This document shows, piece by piece, positions 1-9,406 of a DNA stretch of 64,000 bases. A program made the translations under genes and the position numbers. Every line of letters starts with the position of its first letter. Position 1 is the first letter of the stretch. The notes beneath the pieces are model-generated. The model did no database searches and had not been told where the DNA came from. It saw only the letters and a program-made list of their open reading frames with translations. This stretch comes from Rhodocytophaga rosea. GTDB lineage: Bacteria > Bacteroidota > Bacteroidia > Cytophagales > 172606-1. Location: assembly GCF_010119975.1 (NCBI RefSeq), contig NZ_CP048222.1, positions 2,870,501 through 2,934,500 of the forward strand, written 5' to 3'.

Positions 1-956
1 GACTCTGGCATATGCCTCCCTGAAACTACATCAAGACCACTATGTTTGGGTTGGCCCGGATTTAATCCACGGATAAGCCGCTCAGCACCTGGCGAAGTAA
101 CAAAGGTTGCCCCCGGAAAAGCATAATTAATGCCTTCATTTCCTGCCCCATCAGTCAGAAAGGATTGCCCCCACCGGTCAAACTGCAAGCCCCATGGATT
201 GATCAAACCTTTGGCATAAATATTTAAATCAAGTGTTTTAGGCTGCAATTGCCAGACACCTCCGCCTTCCAGACGTTTTACACCCATAGGTGTTTCTATA
301 TGGCTGTAGATATAAATGGACTGATTAAAATAAAGTTTTCCTTCCGGCCCCCAGCGGAACGTATGAATAAGATGATGGGTATCAGCCGTTCCAAATCCTT
401 TTAATACCACCCGCTTCTTGTCTGCTTTTCCATCTCCATCCGTATCTGAAAGATGTAAAATCTCGGTAGAATTCGCTACATATACCCCTCCATCTCCGGG
501 CAGGATACCAGTAGGTGTGAGCAAGCCCTCTGCAAAAATGGTTGATTTATCTGCCTTTCCATCTCCATCGGTATCCTCCAATACATAGATCTTATCATTG
601 GCCTCTTCACCGGTCTTCAGATGGGGATAGGCTGTACTACTGACCACCCACAATCTGCCCTCTGCATCCCAGTTCATTTGAATCGGTTTTACCACCATAG
701 GCTCAGCAGCAAACAGCGTAACCTCAAACCCTTCTGACACTTGAAACGATGCCAGTTCTGTCTCAGGATCAGGATCGTCCATTCTGTTATCCTGGGTGAT
801 CATGGCAGTAGTAAAGATGATCAAGGGAATACTAATAAGAGCAGTAAAAACTTTCACCACAAGCTTAGAAGAGGAAATCCCTTTCGTATCCCGCGCTTTT
901 TTTTCATCTATAGAAGCACTAAACATGGACCAGACAGAAGTTTTGTTTTCTTTCAT
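1..956 (-). CDS. PVC-type membrane-bound dehydrogenase (partial, C-terminus outside window)
   Basis: The gene starts at 956 and runs off the left edge, giving about 318 residues. An N-terminal membrane segment (about residues 30-50) is followed by a beta-propeller-like dehydrogenase region. Repeated calcium-loop-like DTDGDGKADK segments and the block QPKHSGLDVVSGRHMPE are typical of the putative membrane-bound dehydrogenase family (TIGR02604). Family members usually continue into HEAT repeats and a heme-binding CxxCH domain, which would lie outside the window. The start is 10 nt after the stop of the SGNH hydrolase gene, so the two are probably co-transcribed. The natural substrate is not known; periplasmic oxidation of a sugar or alcohol is inferred from the family. 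Confidence 0.85.
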   Translation of the reverse strand, partial: MKENKTSVWSMFSASIDEKKARDTKGISSSKLVVKVFTALISIPLIIFTTAMITQDNRMDDPDPETELASFQVSEGFEVTLFAAEPMVVKPIQMNWDAEGRLWVVSSTAYPHLKTGEEANDKIYVLEDTDGDGKADKSTIFAEGLLTPTGILPGDGGVYVANSTEILHLSDTDGDGKADKKRVVLKGFGTADTHHLIHTFRWGPEGKLYFNQSIYIYSHIETPMGVKRLEGGGVWQLQPKTLDLNIYAKGLINPWGLQFDRWGQSFLTDGAGNEGINYAFPGATFVTSPGAERLIRGLNPGQPKHSGLDVVSGRHMPE

Positions 957-966
957 CTCTTGTAGG

Positions 967-2202
967 CTATTTTACTGGGGTAAGTTGATAGGTGATTTCC
1001 TTTGGCGCCCGGTTTATTGCAATTTGTCCTTCAAGCCAGGTGATAATTATACTCAAATCTTCCAGTCCCTTTGTGTGCCTGCCTTGTTCGTGGGACCGGA
1101 AACCAAGAATATAGGTTTTGTTTTGCGGCCGGTATTGGTGGAAATACAACTCGTTCTTTTTAATGATCATCTCCCGGAGCTGACTTGCCTGGCTGTAGGA
1201 GCCGCCTTGCTTGATCTCTACTCCTTCATTCCATTGTTTGGCAGATGCAGTTACCACCTGGAAGTTTTCAGTTGACAGGGTGTATATTCCCTTTTTAAGG
1301 CCATTGATTTTTATGATACGAGTTTTTTCTGCTCCTTCTTCTTGCCTGGGTAAGGGTAATGGCAGCAGGGATTCACTGATAGTAAATGTTAAATTACCAT
1401 TGTTCTTCCCCCAATTCAAAACCTTAATAGTAGCCGTTGCCTCTTGTTTAGCGATATCTATGCTGGCCGTTTCAGTTCGTGTGGATAAACCTAATTCTTT
1501 CTCAACAACAGAAGCCAGATAATAGTAGCCGGTTTCATTTAAATGAAAGCCATTGTCTGATAATTTGATGATTTTATTCTTCTCCAGAACAGGTGTATAT
1601 ATATTTAAATACTGCTTGCCACGCTCCTCAGCTATTTTAGCTATAGCAGCAGTATACAGCTCCAGCATCGAATTACGCTTTCCTATGTCTTCACCAGATT
1701 CAACCTCCATCAGGGGAATAGCAGACAAAAGAATGGTTTTTGCACCCAGCTGGTCTATTTTGTCAATCAATTTATTCAATCCTTCCTTAAACCGGGAAAG
1801 GCCTTGCTCTCCTTCCAGCGCTTCCATGGCTCCATAGGCAATAAAAACAACCGTAGGCTGGGCTTTCGTTAGTTGTTCGATGAGGAGATCATACGTTGTG
1901 GGAGGAGAAATATAACTACGTGCTTCTCCCCAAACGGTATCTCCTGTCCATCCAATATTCCGGAAAGTAAAATTCCGGTTAGGCCATCTGGTCGTGAGAG
2001 CTAACTCCAGATAGCCATATGTAAGATCGTTTTCAAACAGGGAATTACCTACAAAGACTACTCTGTCTCCATTGATCGGTTCAAAAACCGTGTTCGATGT
2101 TTTGGTACCAAGCTGTGATGCAGGCTGAGCAACTGTAGTATTGAAAAATAAGGTAAGAAACAAAAATATGCTATAACCAAGAACGGTGGCTATCTTCTTC
2201 AT
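967..2202 (-). CDS. Secreted SGNH/GDSL-type hydrolase
   Basis: A 411-residue protein with a signal peptide (MKKIATVLGY..., cleavage near TVAQ, residue 26). The nucleophile block reads VFVGNSLFEND, so Ser follows GN instead of GD. The second block is NIGWTGDTVW. The block-III region reads AYGAMEALEG, where relatives usually carry GMNE, so the oxyanion-hole Asn appears replaced. The final block is DNGFHLNETG. Such proteins commonly neighbour PVC-type dehydrogenases and DUF1080 proteins, as here. It lies directly upstream of the dehydrogenase gene, probably in one operon. It is likely an esterase acting on acylated sugars outside the cell; the substrate is inferred and activity is not certain given the block changes. 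Confidence 0.8.
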   Translation of the reverse strand: MKKIATVLGYSIFLFLTLFFNTTVAQPASQLGTKTSNTVFEPINGDRVVFVGNSLFENDLTYGYLELALTTRWPNRNFTFRNIGWTGDTVWGEARSYISPPTTYDLLIEQLTKAQPTVVFIAYGAMEALEGEQGLSRFKEGLNKLIDKIDQLGAKTILLSAIPLMEVESGEDIGKRNSMLELYTAAIAKIAEERGKQYLNIYTPVLEKNKIIKLSDNGFHLNETGYYYLASVVEKELGLSTRTETASIDIAKQEATATIKVLNWGKNNGNLTFTISESLLPLPLPRQEEGAEKTRIIKINGLKKGIYTLSTENFQVVTASAKQWNEGVEIKQGGSYSQASQLREMIIKKNELYFHQYRPQNKTYILGFRSHEQGRHTKGLEDLSIIITWLEGQIAINRAPKEITYQLTPVK

Positions 2203-2391
2203 GCATGGTATTTTTAATATATATTTCGCTTAAATACAGAATGGTAAAAAGCACCTTATCTGGTACGCTTCTAATAAATAAGAAATTTAACAGATTAATT
2301 AAATTCATACTGTTTATTGCCCACACATTAAAAGAGATACCAACATTATGCAGTTTAATTTGTCAGCTTGATTCCAGGTATGCTAAGAAAA

Positions 2392-3366
2392 TTATGGTTT
2401 GGCCGGTGTAAGTACGATATTTCGGTACTCAATAGGGCCATGATCTCCTTGCAAAAGAAGGGGTCCGGGAGTTCCCTCTTTGCTATCAATAGCTCCCCCG
2501 GTAATACCTGGAATCTGCTGATTGCATATAATCATCTTTCCGTTGGCTTCTATAGTTACCATCCTTCCTACTAAAGTAATATCGAAAGACTGCCATTCCC
2601 CAGGTTGCTTATTGACCATTTCACTGGGTGTCAAAAATCCATATACTCCGCCAAACAAATGGCTGGACGGTTCAACAGGGATGCTGTCAGCAATTTGCAC
2701 CTCATAGCGTCCCCGCAGGTAAACCCCACTATTGCTGCCTTTGGGATAGCGGCATTCGATATGAAGCTTAAAGTCAGAAAACACCTGATCGCTCACCAGG
2801 TTACTTCCCGACTTAGGGCTGCGTAAAATCCCCTCCACAGCTTGCCATTGATTCTCCCCTTGCGCATGCCAGCCATTGAGATTCTTCCCATTAAAAAGAG
2901 TAATAGGTTTATCCCATACAGGGGGTTTTTGCCGCTGTAAGGAGGGAGCGCGGCTAGCTGTCCAGGGAAAACGTTCTCCGTCAGGAGTAGTCATGGTTCC
3001 ACTCAATTGATTGCCCTGCAAAGTTCCCTCCACCACCAGATCACTTTTTCCTTTTTCCCATTGGGGAGGAATAGAAAAGCGGAATTGTCCATTATTAAAT
3101 TCAATCTTGGAAATAGGCCTCGCACTACCCGATGAGCCCACAAATCTGCCTGTTAGTGTCTGAACGCCGGAATGCTCCACCTCCAACCAGGCAGGAAGCT
3201 CTTTGGCAGGGGTCTTAATAACAATATCCCACCTTCCCAGAATGCCATCTTGCATAGGCTGATGAGAGGCAAAGCTAAAAACTTGAGGTACACAGAGTAA
3301 TAGAAACAGGTTTATTACCCAGTATAGTAGCATAACGCGTTTTATTGAAAAAGACAATTGATTCAT
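2392..3366 (-). CDS. DUF1080 / 3-keto-disaccharide hydrolase domain protein
   Basis: A 324-residue secreted protein with an N-terminal hydrophobic signal (residues 8-32). Residues about 42-135 form a beta-rich region with GRWDIVIKTP and LSGTMTTPDGE. Residues about 150-320 form the DUF1080 lectin-like sandwich, recognised by LFNGKNLNGWHAQG, SNSGVYLRGRYEVQI, GEWQSFDITLVG and PLLLQGDHGPIEYRNI. The family includes 3-keto-disaccharide hydrolases working on oxidised glycosides. With the SGNH hydrolase and membrane dehydrogenase downstream on the same strand, a periplasmic glycoside-oxidation and cleavage route is a reasonable inference. A 189-bp gap separates it from the SGNH gene, so it may have its own promoter. 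Confidence 0.85.
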   Translation of the reverse strand: MNQLSFSIKRVMLLYWVINLFLLLCVPQVFSFASHQPMQDGILGRWDIVIKTPAKELPAWLEVEHSGVQTLTGRFVGSSGSARPISKIEFNNGQFRFSIPPQWEKGKSDLVVEGTLQGNQLSGTMTTPDGERFPWTASRAPSLQRQKPPVWDKPITLFNGKNLNGWHAQGENQWQAVEGILRSPKSGSNLVSDQVFSDFKLHIECRYPKGSNSGVYLRGRYEVQIADSIPVEPSSHLFGGVYGFLTPSEMVNKQPGEWQSFDITLVGRMVTIEANGKMIICNQQIPGITGGAIDSKEGTPGPLLLQGDHGPIEYRNIVLTPAKP

Positions 3367-4534
3367 GTATAGTTGCTTTATTATGCGAATGTAAACTATA
3401 TCTTTTTAATCTCTTGTGAAAATTCTGATGACTTTAATTCAAAATCACTTGTTTAATCTTTTGTTCTATCCATTTTTCTCATAAAATCAAGATAACCATA
3501 AACTGTGGCCTTTGGTAATAAAAGTAAGGCGATCTGAGGAAGTAACCAATCCTTGATTTTACTGTGACAGACATTAATTCAAGCTATGTGCTTTAGGGAA
3601 GACTTTAGCTTCTGCAAATCTGTTTTAGATGTGTAGGATGCAAAATTTACGAAAACCAAGCCATAACGTTGATTAGCTGTATGGGCATATTGTATGGAGT
3701 ACAAAATACCGGCGGTTCCAGGTATTAAAAGGAGAAGTATCCATACGCAGAAACGTTTAAATGGCCGCAGTGCAAGAATAGTATTAGAAGAGTTTGGCGG
3801 GTTGGGAAGAAGGTATTAGGCAGTTATTTTTGGGGAGGGGCATAGAGCAGTGGAAATATAACTGATGAAATCACATAAGCGTATCTGGAGCATTATAAGG
3901 ATGCCACTAATAGTGATGCAATTTATATGCTTGAGTAATTTAACAGGCTTATGCCTACATTAAAATATTCAGCCACTGTTTTCAACCTATGCGTTTCTAA
4001 CCCATAGTATTTGCGTTCTGAATGCTCCTCGTTTTGAATAGAAAGTTTACCGGCCTAATCCATATTAATATAGACATAGCATTTAATCTCGCTATTTGCC
4101 TTCTTATCGGTCGGATCAGTAGTCGTAAGCAGCACATACTTTTTGGAGTAATTCCTAGCTCTTCATCTATTCACTTTTTAATGTTTGCTTGGATTTTTCA
4201 TCCCTAAGAGCAAAGCCACGAAAAATATCCCAAATACCTGTACACTACGATTTTAACTCTTTTCTTTTGCCAAAAAGATATTTATCTTCACTTACTATAA
4301 CCCCTTGAGCGTAAGTTAATATTGATAACCCGCATTAGAGTATTAAAGATATTATTTATTTAATTTAGGTTTGTAATTTACTGCTTCTTCCTTATGTATG
4401 ACTGAGGACTTTCAAGCTTTCTTATCACTATAAGCCTACTCAAAGATGTTCGTCTTTGTAAGTGAATGGAAAGTAGTTTAAACTATTTGTATATATTGAA
4501 GGAAGAAAAAATAATTGATTCATAACTTACTCAT
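3367..4534. other. Gene-poor stretch with decayed coding fragments
   Basis: There is no convincing intact gene in these 1.17 kb. On the minus strand, 3433-3530 reads as a plausible 33-residue C-terminal fragment ending in DFMRKMDRTKD. At 3923-4141 (minus) a frame reads TDPTDKKANSEIKCYVYIN, passes an in-frame TAG near 4056, then continues NEEHSERKYYGLETHRLKTV. Both look like remains of lost genes. Neither family is recognised. Confidence 0.4.
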
Positions 4535-5503
4535 ATGCACATACTTATTTTAGGAGGAGGTGGTTTCTTAGGGAAAAGGCTAGCCAAAGAATTGCTAGAA
4601 AACGAAGTCTTTACCAGCAGTGAACCTATTGATATTACACTGGTTGATATTGGATTTCCTCCCGACATGCTTCAAGACGCCCGACTTGAATGTATACAAG
4701 CAGATTTGAGTGATGAAGCCGCTATGAAAGATATTCTGCAACGGCCACCCGAGGTGATTTTCCACCTGGCAGCGATTGTAAGTGGGGAAGCAGAAAAAAA
4801 TCTTGATTTGGGCATGAAAATTAATTTTCATGCTTCCTTACAACTTTTAGAATTGTGTAGAAAACTTGCTATTCATCCCCGGATTGTATTTGCCAGTTCT
4901 TGTGCCGTATTTGGTGGGGATGTTTCAAAGGTTATAACTGATGAAACCGGCCCTAAGCCACGAAGTTCTTATGGTACGCAAAAAGCAATGGTAGAACTGC
5001 TAATGAATGATTATAGCCGAAGAGGAATTGTAGATGCCAGAAGTCTACGGTTGCCTACGATTGCTGTTCGTCCGGGAAAACCAAATGCAGCCACCTCCTC
5101 TTTTATAAGCAGTATTATCCGTGAACCTCTTCATGGGAAAAAGGCATCTTATCCGGTACCTGTAGAAACAGCGTTTTGGATTCAATCGCCAAAGCGTATC
5201 ATGCAAAACTTTATTCACGCTGCCAATCTTGATGCAGCATTGCTGGGCGCCGACAGAGTGATTAATCTGCCTGGATTGACTGTTACTGTTAAGGAAATGA
5301 TAGATATGCTGGCGCAAATTACGTCTTCTGAGGTAACTAAATTGATATCCTATGAGCCGGATGCTTTTTTGCAAAGCATTGTACTTACCTGGCCTGCACA
5401 CTTTACTACAAAAAGAGCCACTACACTAGGCTTTGTAAGCGATGCTTCTGTGAAAGAAATCATACAAGCATATATAGAAGAGGAAGGGATTACGTACATA
5501 TAA
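4535..5503 (+). CDS. denD: DenD-like D-erythronate dehydrogenase (NAD-dependent epimerase family)
   Basis: A 322-residue extended SDR/epimerase-family protein. The NAD-binding glycine motif [10 protein letters not shown] is at the N-terminus. The downstream markers are [26 protein letters not shown] and the catalytic SYGTQK (Tyr-x-x-x-Lys). The region [20 protein letters not shown] is the typical signature of the DenD branch, which oxidises D-erythronate to 2-oxo-tetronate. The kinase and decarboxylase partners of that pathway are not in this window, so the substrate is inferred from family resemblance only. It is followed after 1 nt by an SDR gene, so the two form an operon. Confidence 0.75.
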   Translation: MHILILGGGGFLGKRLAKELLENEVFTSSEPIDITLVDIGFPPDMLQDARLECIQADLSDEAAMKDILQRPPEVIFHLAAIVSGEAEKNLDLGMKINFHASLQLLELCRKLAIHPRIVFASSCAVFGGDVSKVITDETGPKPRSSYGTQKAMVELLMNDYSRRGIVDARSLRLPTIAVRPGKPNAATSSFISSIIREPLHGKKASYPVPVETAFWIQSPKRIMQNFIHAANLDAALLGADRVINLPGLTVTVKEMIDMLAQITSSEVTKLISYEPDAFLQSIVLTWPAHFTTKRATTLGFVSDASVKEIIQAYIEEEGITYI

Positions 5504-5504
5504 A

Positions 5505-6266
5505 ATGAAAATAATGAGCCAAATCACCAAAATTGCCATAATAACCGGTGCGGGTTCTGGTATAGGCAGAGCAGTGGCTATAGCCCTTGGTAAGGACGGG
5601 TGGTCGCTGGTTCTGGCAGGCAGGCGGGAAGAGCAACTTATTGAAACAGCTAAGTTCTGCGATGGTAAACGAACGCTAATTGTTCCGGCCGACGTTACCA
5701 AACCTGAAAGTGTAAAAAATCTGTTTACCCAAACGATAAAAGCCTATGCTCGCCTGGATCTACTTTTCAATAATGCGGGTATAAATGCACCGGCAAAACC
5801 ACTCGAAGAACTGACCATGGAGCAATGGCAGCAGGTGGTTGATACAAATCTAACAGGAGCTTTTTTGTGTACCCAGGAAGCATTCAGAATTATGAAAGGG
5901 CAAGACCCAATGGGTGGACGCATCATCAATAATGGCTCCATTTCTGCCCATGTACCTCGCCCCCATTCAGCACCGTATACAGCAAGTAAACACGCCATAA
6001 CCGGGCTAACTAAATCCATTTCCCTGGATGGCCGTGCCTTCAATATTGCTTGTGGGCAAATAGATATCGGAAATGCGAGCAGTGCAATGACTAAGAAAAT
6101 TGAAGCAGGCATACTCCAGGCGGATGGCTCTCAGAAAATTGAACCTACTATCCATGTAGAGGATGTAGGCCGGGCAGTAGCTTATATGGCCAGTTTGCCA
6201 CTAGATACCAATATTCCATTTCTAACTATTATGGCCAATCAAATGCCCTATATGGGAAGAGGTTAA
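5505..6266 (+). CDS. SDR family oxidoreductase
   Basis: A 253-residue classical short-chain dehydrogenase/reductase. It has the cofactor motif [10 protein letters not shown], the NNAG motif (FNNAGINAP), a catalytic Ser in NNGSISAH, and YTASK with the Tyr and Lys. The start is 1 nt after the stop of the DenD-like gene, indicating translational coupling. An internal ATG four codons in (MSQITK) is an alternative start. The C-terminus NQMPYMGRG is typical of a subgroup acting on sugars or small hydroxy acids. It probably works on a product or relative of the DenD substrate; this is an inference from position. Confidence 0.85.
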   Translation: MKIMSQITKIAIITGAGSGIGRAVAIALGKDGWSLVLAGRREEQLIETAKFCDGKRTLIVPADVTKPESVKNLFTQTIKAYARLDLLFNNAGINAPAKPLEELTMEQWQQVVDTNLTGAFLCTQEAFRIMKGQDPMGGRIINNGSISAHVPRPHSAPYTASKHAITGLTKSISLDGRAFNIACGQIDIGNASSAMTKKIEAGILQADGSQKIEPTIHVEDVGRAVAYMASLPLDTNIPFLTIMANQMPYMGRG

Positions 6267-6269
6267 TAT

Positions 6270-6668
6270 CTTGGTCAGGATGAAAATAGACATAGTATCT
6301 CACATTGTTTTCTTTATCAACTGTCTAAAACACCTTGACAAAATCAAATTCTTTTAAGTAGGTATAAAGCCCTTACTCAGGGATAGTATCTATGCAAATC
6401 TGTTGAAAGTCACCTGGCTGCGTAGAAATGATACAATTTTTCAATACCAAACAGAAAACTTAATTCTTGGTTTCTTAAGAATTTGAAGTTAGTTGTGGAG
6501 GCATACCAGCTATCGCCAGTTACTGTCTTGGGCTGTAATCCCCAGCTTAATAGTTCTTTAAGCATTTCTTGAAAATAGTCATTTTTGGTTTTGGAGGATG
6601 CTTTATCATATAGGCGAAAATTAACCGGCAAACTTCCCCTCGAATGTCTATAATGTAAGATAAACTTA
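6270..6668 (-). pseudogene. Decayed IS701/IS4-like transposase fragment
   Basis: On the minus strand a continuous similarity can be read with breaks. It starts at about 6668 (FILHYRHSRGS), runs through LPVNFRLYDK, KTKNDYFQEMLKELL, VTGDSWYAS and NFKFLRNQELSFLFGIEK. After a stop at 6410 it shifts frame and continues with GDFQQICIDTIPE, LYTYLKEFDFVKVF and NNVRYYVYFHPDQD. These blocks match the central and C-terminal part of IS701/IS4-type DDE transposases. Frameshifts and several in-frame stops show it is dead. It abuts the 3' end of the PQQ dehydrogenase gene. No terminal repeats were recognised. Confidence 0.7.
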
Positions 6669-6673
6669 AACCA

Positions 6674-8095
6674 CTATTGCTGAGGGCTCACTCGCAAAAC
6701 TTCGTCCGGGCCGTTCATTAACAGATACATCGCACCATCAGGTCCGAATTTAACATCGCGAACACGTCCATAGCCTTTTAGAATTAGCTCTTGTTCTACC
6801 ACTCGATCTCCATCAATAATAAGTCTGCGAATCTCCTGAAAGGCGAGTGCTGTGACAATAAGATTATTCTTCCACTTGGAAAATTTTTCAGAAGTCACAA
6901 ACTCAATAGCGCTTACTGCAATAGATGGAGTCCACTTGGCTATAGGCTGCTCCATGCCTACCTTTGCCGTGTCATTCGAAATAATGCTACCATTATAGTC
7001 TATACCAAATGTTATTACAGGCCACCCATAATTTGCCCCATTCTTAATAATGTTCAATTCATCACCGCCCCTGGGACCGTGCTCACTGGCATAAATAACT
7101 CCCGTGAGAGGATGTTGTGTAATGCCTTGCACATTTCGATTACCCCAGCTATAAATTGCTTGAATAACATTCTCTTTTCCATAAAGCGGATTATCCTTAG
7201 GTATTGATCCATCTGCATGGATGCGGTACACTTTTCCTGATGGCCGCGACAAAATTTGGGAATCAGTTCCACGTCCCATATCACCAATTGAAAAATACAA
7301 GTGCCCCTGTTTAGTAAGCAGGAACCGGCAACCCCAGCGAACACCCTTTGAGAGCTTAAGAGAATCAGCTACCTGGAACAATACCTGCTCATCCCTCCAC
7401 TTATAATCGACTATCTTTCCACGAATTATCTTTGTCATGCCAGGGGTATTCTCATCCTGAGAGTTGATCGAATTCTCACTGTATGCAAGATACACCCAAC
7501 CATTCTTAGAATAATCCGGATCAAGGGCAACATCCATGTAACCTCCTGTAACCCCTTGAGCATAGGTTACCGGCGTTCCAGTTATGGGTTTCGGATCTAA
7601 CTTTCCATTTATCATCCAACTCAGTTCCCCGGATCGTTGAGAAATTAAAGCTCTCTTCTCATCCACAAACTCTATTCCCCAGGGGGTGTCCAAACCCGAA
7701 GTGATAAGTTTCTCAATCTTGAGTTGATAGTCATTGGTTGGAACTACTAGCGGCAGGGATGCTGTCGACTTCTGCACGGGCTTCTTTTGGGCGGCTAGAA
7801 TAAAATCAGTTACGGCTTCGATATCTTTAGCAGAAAGTATACCTTGCCATTTGGCCATCTTTGTGCCAGGAATTCCGTTACTTATGCTTTTAATGATTGA
7901 CTTTCGATCACCACCATGTTTCCAGCTAGTCTTTACAAGTGAGGTTGCTGCACTTCCTTGTAATTTTGAACCATGACATCCGCTACAATAGTTAGTATAA
8001 ATTTTCTCGCCTGATTGAGCGGAAAGAAAATGTGATGCAGCCATACCGGCAATAATAAGTAAAGTTTTCTTCAGGAAAGGGATTCTTAACATCAT
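6674..8095 (-). CDS. Cytochrome c / PQQ-dependent sugar dehydrogenase fusion
   Basis: A 473-residue secreted protein. A signal peptide (residues 1-26) is followed by a small cytochrome c domain with CSGCH (residues 37-41) and a likely axial Met in GTKMAKWQG. From about residue 120 it has a glucose/sorbosone dehydrogenase six-bladed propeller: GLDTPWGIEFVD, YMDVALDPDYSKNGWVYLAY, RWGCRFLLTKQGHLYFSIGD, YSWGNRNVQG and SEHGPRGGDELN. The last block carries PQQ and calcium ligands in the family. It would oxidise an aldose or similar sugar in the periplasm and pass electrons through its own heme. It stands alone on this strand next to a transposase fossil. Confidence 0.88.
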   Translation of the reverse strand: MMLRIPFLKKTLLIIAGMAASHFLSAQSGEKIYTNYCSGCHGSKLQGSAATSLVKTSWKHGGDRKSIIKSISNGIPGTKMAKWQGILSAKDIEAVTDFILAAQKKPVQKSTASLPLVVPTNDYQLKIEKLITSGLDTPWGIEFVDEKRALISQRSGELSWMINGKLDPKPITGTPVTYAQGVTGGYMDVALDPDYSKNGWVYLAYSENSINSQDENTPGMTKIIRGKIVDYKWRDEQVLFQVADSLKLSKGVRWGCRFLLTKQGHLYFSIGDMGRGTDSQILSRPSGKVYRIHADGSIPKDNPLYGKENVIQAIYSWGNRNVQGITQHPLTGVIYASEHGPRGGDELNIIKNGANYGWPVITFGIDYNGSIISNDTAKVGMEQPIAKWTPSIAVSAIEFVTSEKFSKWKNNLIVTALAFQEIRRLIIDGDRVVEQELILKGYGRVRDVKFGPDGAMYLLMNGPDEVLRVSPQQ

Positions 8096-8441
8096 ACCTT
8101 CATTGGTTTGGGTGGCGCGTATAATTACTTAGATTATTAAAAAGTGAACTATTTTCATTTACTTTTTGCTCCATGACTGTAAAATGCCACGGGCTCATTG
8201 GACACAATGCTTCTAGGTGAAAGCTGTTGGCTCGAACTGCTCAAAACGAAAACTAGTATATAGAATCTTTTAACGGAAACTCTTTTTATAAATATTCTTT
8301 GAACTATGTTAAATACTTTAAACAGATTCTTAAATAAAAAGCATTCTACCCATACCTTAGTAAGGTAACAAACGTAATAATCACAGGTTTCAAGACATTT
8401 TTTTTGAGGCCACTTATACTTTTTAGCTCAGTAAAGATTCT
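8096..8441. other. Intergenic, divergent promoter region
   Basis: This 346-bp AT-rich gap separates the minus-strand PQQ dehydrogenase gene from the plus-strand DUF1232 gene and must hold both promoters. No clear operator, repeat or coding fragment is seen. Confidence 0.4.
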
Positions 8442-8840
8442 ATGAAGTGGGCAGAAAAATTAAAGCAGAAAGCAAGAGCAATGAAAGTAGAGAGTTACGC
8501 CCTTGCTATTGCTTACAAAGATGCCAGAACCCCTTGGTATGCTAAAACTTTAATTGTAGTTACGTTAGGGTATCTTTTAAGCCCTATTGATTTAATTCCT
8601 GATTTTATACCTGTATTAGGATATATAGATGATTTAATTATCGTGCCTGCACTCATAGCTTTGTCTCTTAAATTATTGCCCCAACAAGTGCTGCATGACA
8701 GCAGAGAACAAGCCAAACAACATATAAGTACAAAAAAAGGAAAAGCCTGGTGGTTTGCAATCGCCATTATTTTATTTTGGTTATTCATTGCTTTCTTATT
8801 TCTAAGACATTTTAATGCTGTGCGGGTATTTCAACCCTAA
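8442..8840 (+). CDS. DUF1232 / YkvA family small membrane protein
   Basis: A 132-residue protein. The core TPWYAKTLIVVTLGY followed by LLSPIDLIPDFIPVLGYIDD is the defining DUF1232 block. A second hydrophobic segment lies at residues about 108-125 (WWFAIAIILFWLFIAFLF). The family is membrane-associated and of unknown function. It is monocistronic here. The start ATG is clear, with no other candidate nearby. Confidence 0.9.
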   Translation: MKWAEKLKQKARAMKVESYALAIAYKDARTPWYAKTLIVVTLGYLLSPIDLIPDFIPVLGYIDDLIIVPALIALSLKLLPQQVLHDSREQAKQHISTKKGKAWWFAIAIILFWLFIAFLFLRHFNAVRVFQP

Positions 8841-8891
8841 ATGTATATAGCTTTAACTAGTGCTTTTTCCTTACCCGAATGAGTAAATTGA

Positions 8892-9095
8892 CATTCACTA
8901 AATCAGGCTTATCTTATTTGTTTAATTCTTATTGTAATTCAGCCTTTAGTTGGACAAAATACGCTTAGGGCACTTGTTAAAGATGCTGTTAGCAAAGAAG
9001 CTCTGTTAAGTGCCAATATTGTCAGGTCCCCTATTTTCGGACAGAAGCCAAGAAGAAAAACTTATACGACTCAAGTCCATTCTATGATTATTTAG
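8892..9095 (+). pseudogene. Fragment of a carboxypeptidase-regulatory-like / TonB-receptor N-terminus
   Basis: The plus frame reads a hydrophobic stretch (AYLICLILIVIQPLVGQ) like a signal peptide, then NTLRALVKDAVSKEALLSAN. That matches the start of the carboxypeptidase-like regulatory domain found at the N-terminus of SusC/TonB-dependent receptors and related outer-membrane proteins in Bacteroidota. There is no start codon in frame (a TGA precedes), similarity ends after about 50 residues, and the frame stops at 9095. It is best read as a leftover 5' end of a lost gene. A copy of the dispersed intergenic repeat follows directly. Confidence 0.5.
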
Positions 9096-9124
9096 TTACC
9101 GAAAAGGGGAAGTTAATTTAACTA
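9095..9124 (+). repeat. Dispersed intergenic repeat, copy 1
   Basis: GTTACCGAAAAGGGGAAG followed by TTAATTTAACTA. It belongs to the family of about 30-bp elements with a GAAAGGGG part and a near-palindromic GTTAATTTAAC part found across this window. Confidence 0.6.
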
Positions 9125-9328
9125 TTAACTATCAGTTCATAGTGTGCGAAAAGCTAGTCATCTGTAAATCAACTAGCATACACAAAACCTTCATAAATGT
9201 CCTATTGAAAAGTCCTTGGTGCTTCATAGTTGAAAACTAGCATTTGATACCAGTGTGCCTACCCCTTTTTGACGCATTTGCCCCTCTATATGCCGCAATC
9301 TCCCCCCTTCATACTGCTTTCCATCCAC

Positions 9329-9336
9329 TACTTTTG
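9329..9336 (+). promoter_or_regulatory. Possible -7 promoter box (TAnnTTTG)
   Basis: TACTTTTG fits the Bacteroidota -7 consensus, 70 nt before the ATG of the SnoaL-like gene. No good TTG -33 element is seen at the usual distance, so confidence is low. Confidence 0.3.
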
Positions 9337-9406
9337 CACAGTACGATAGAATCTATCTTGAGTATTCAATTCATATCTATATATATCTTAACCTAACCCT
9401 TCCCTT

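Noticed and set aside
4022-4207. Plus-strand frame of 61 codons in the decayed region
   Set aside because: The minus strand of the same stretch reads more like coding remains; the plus frame has no support.
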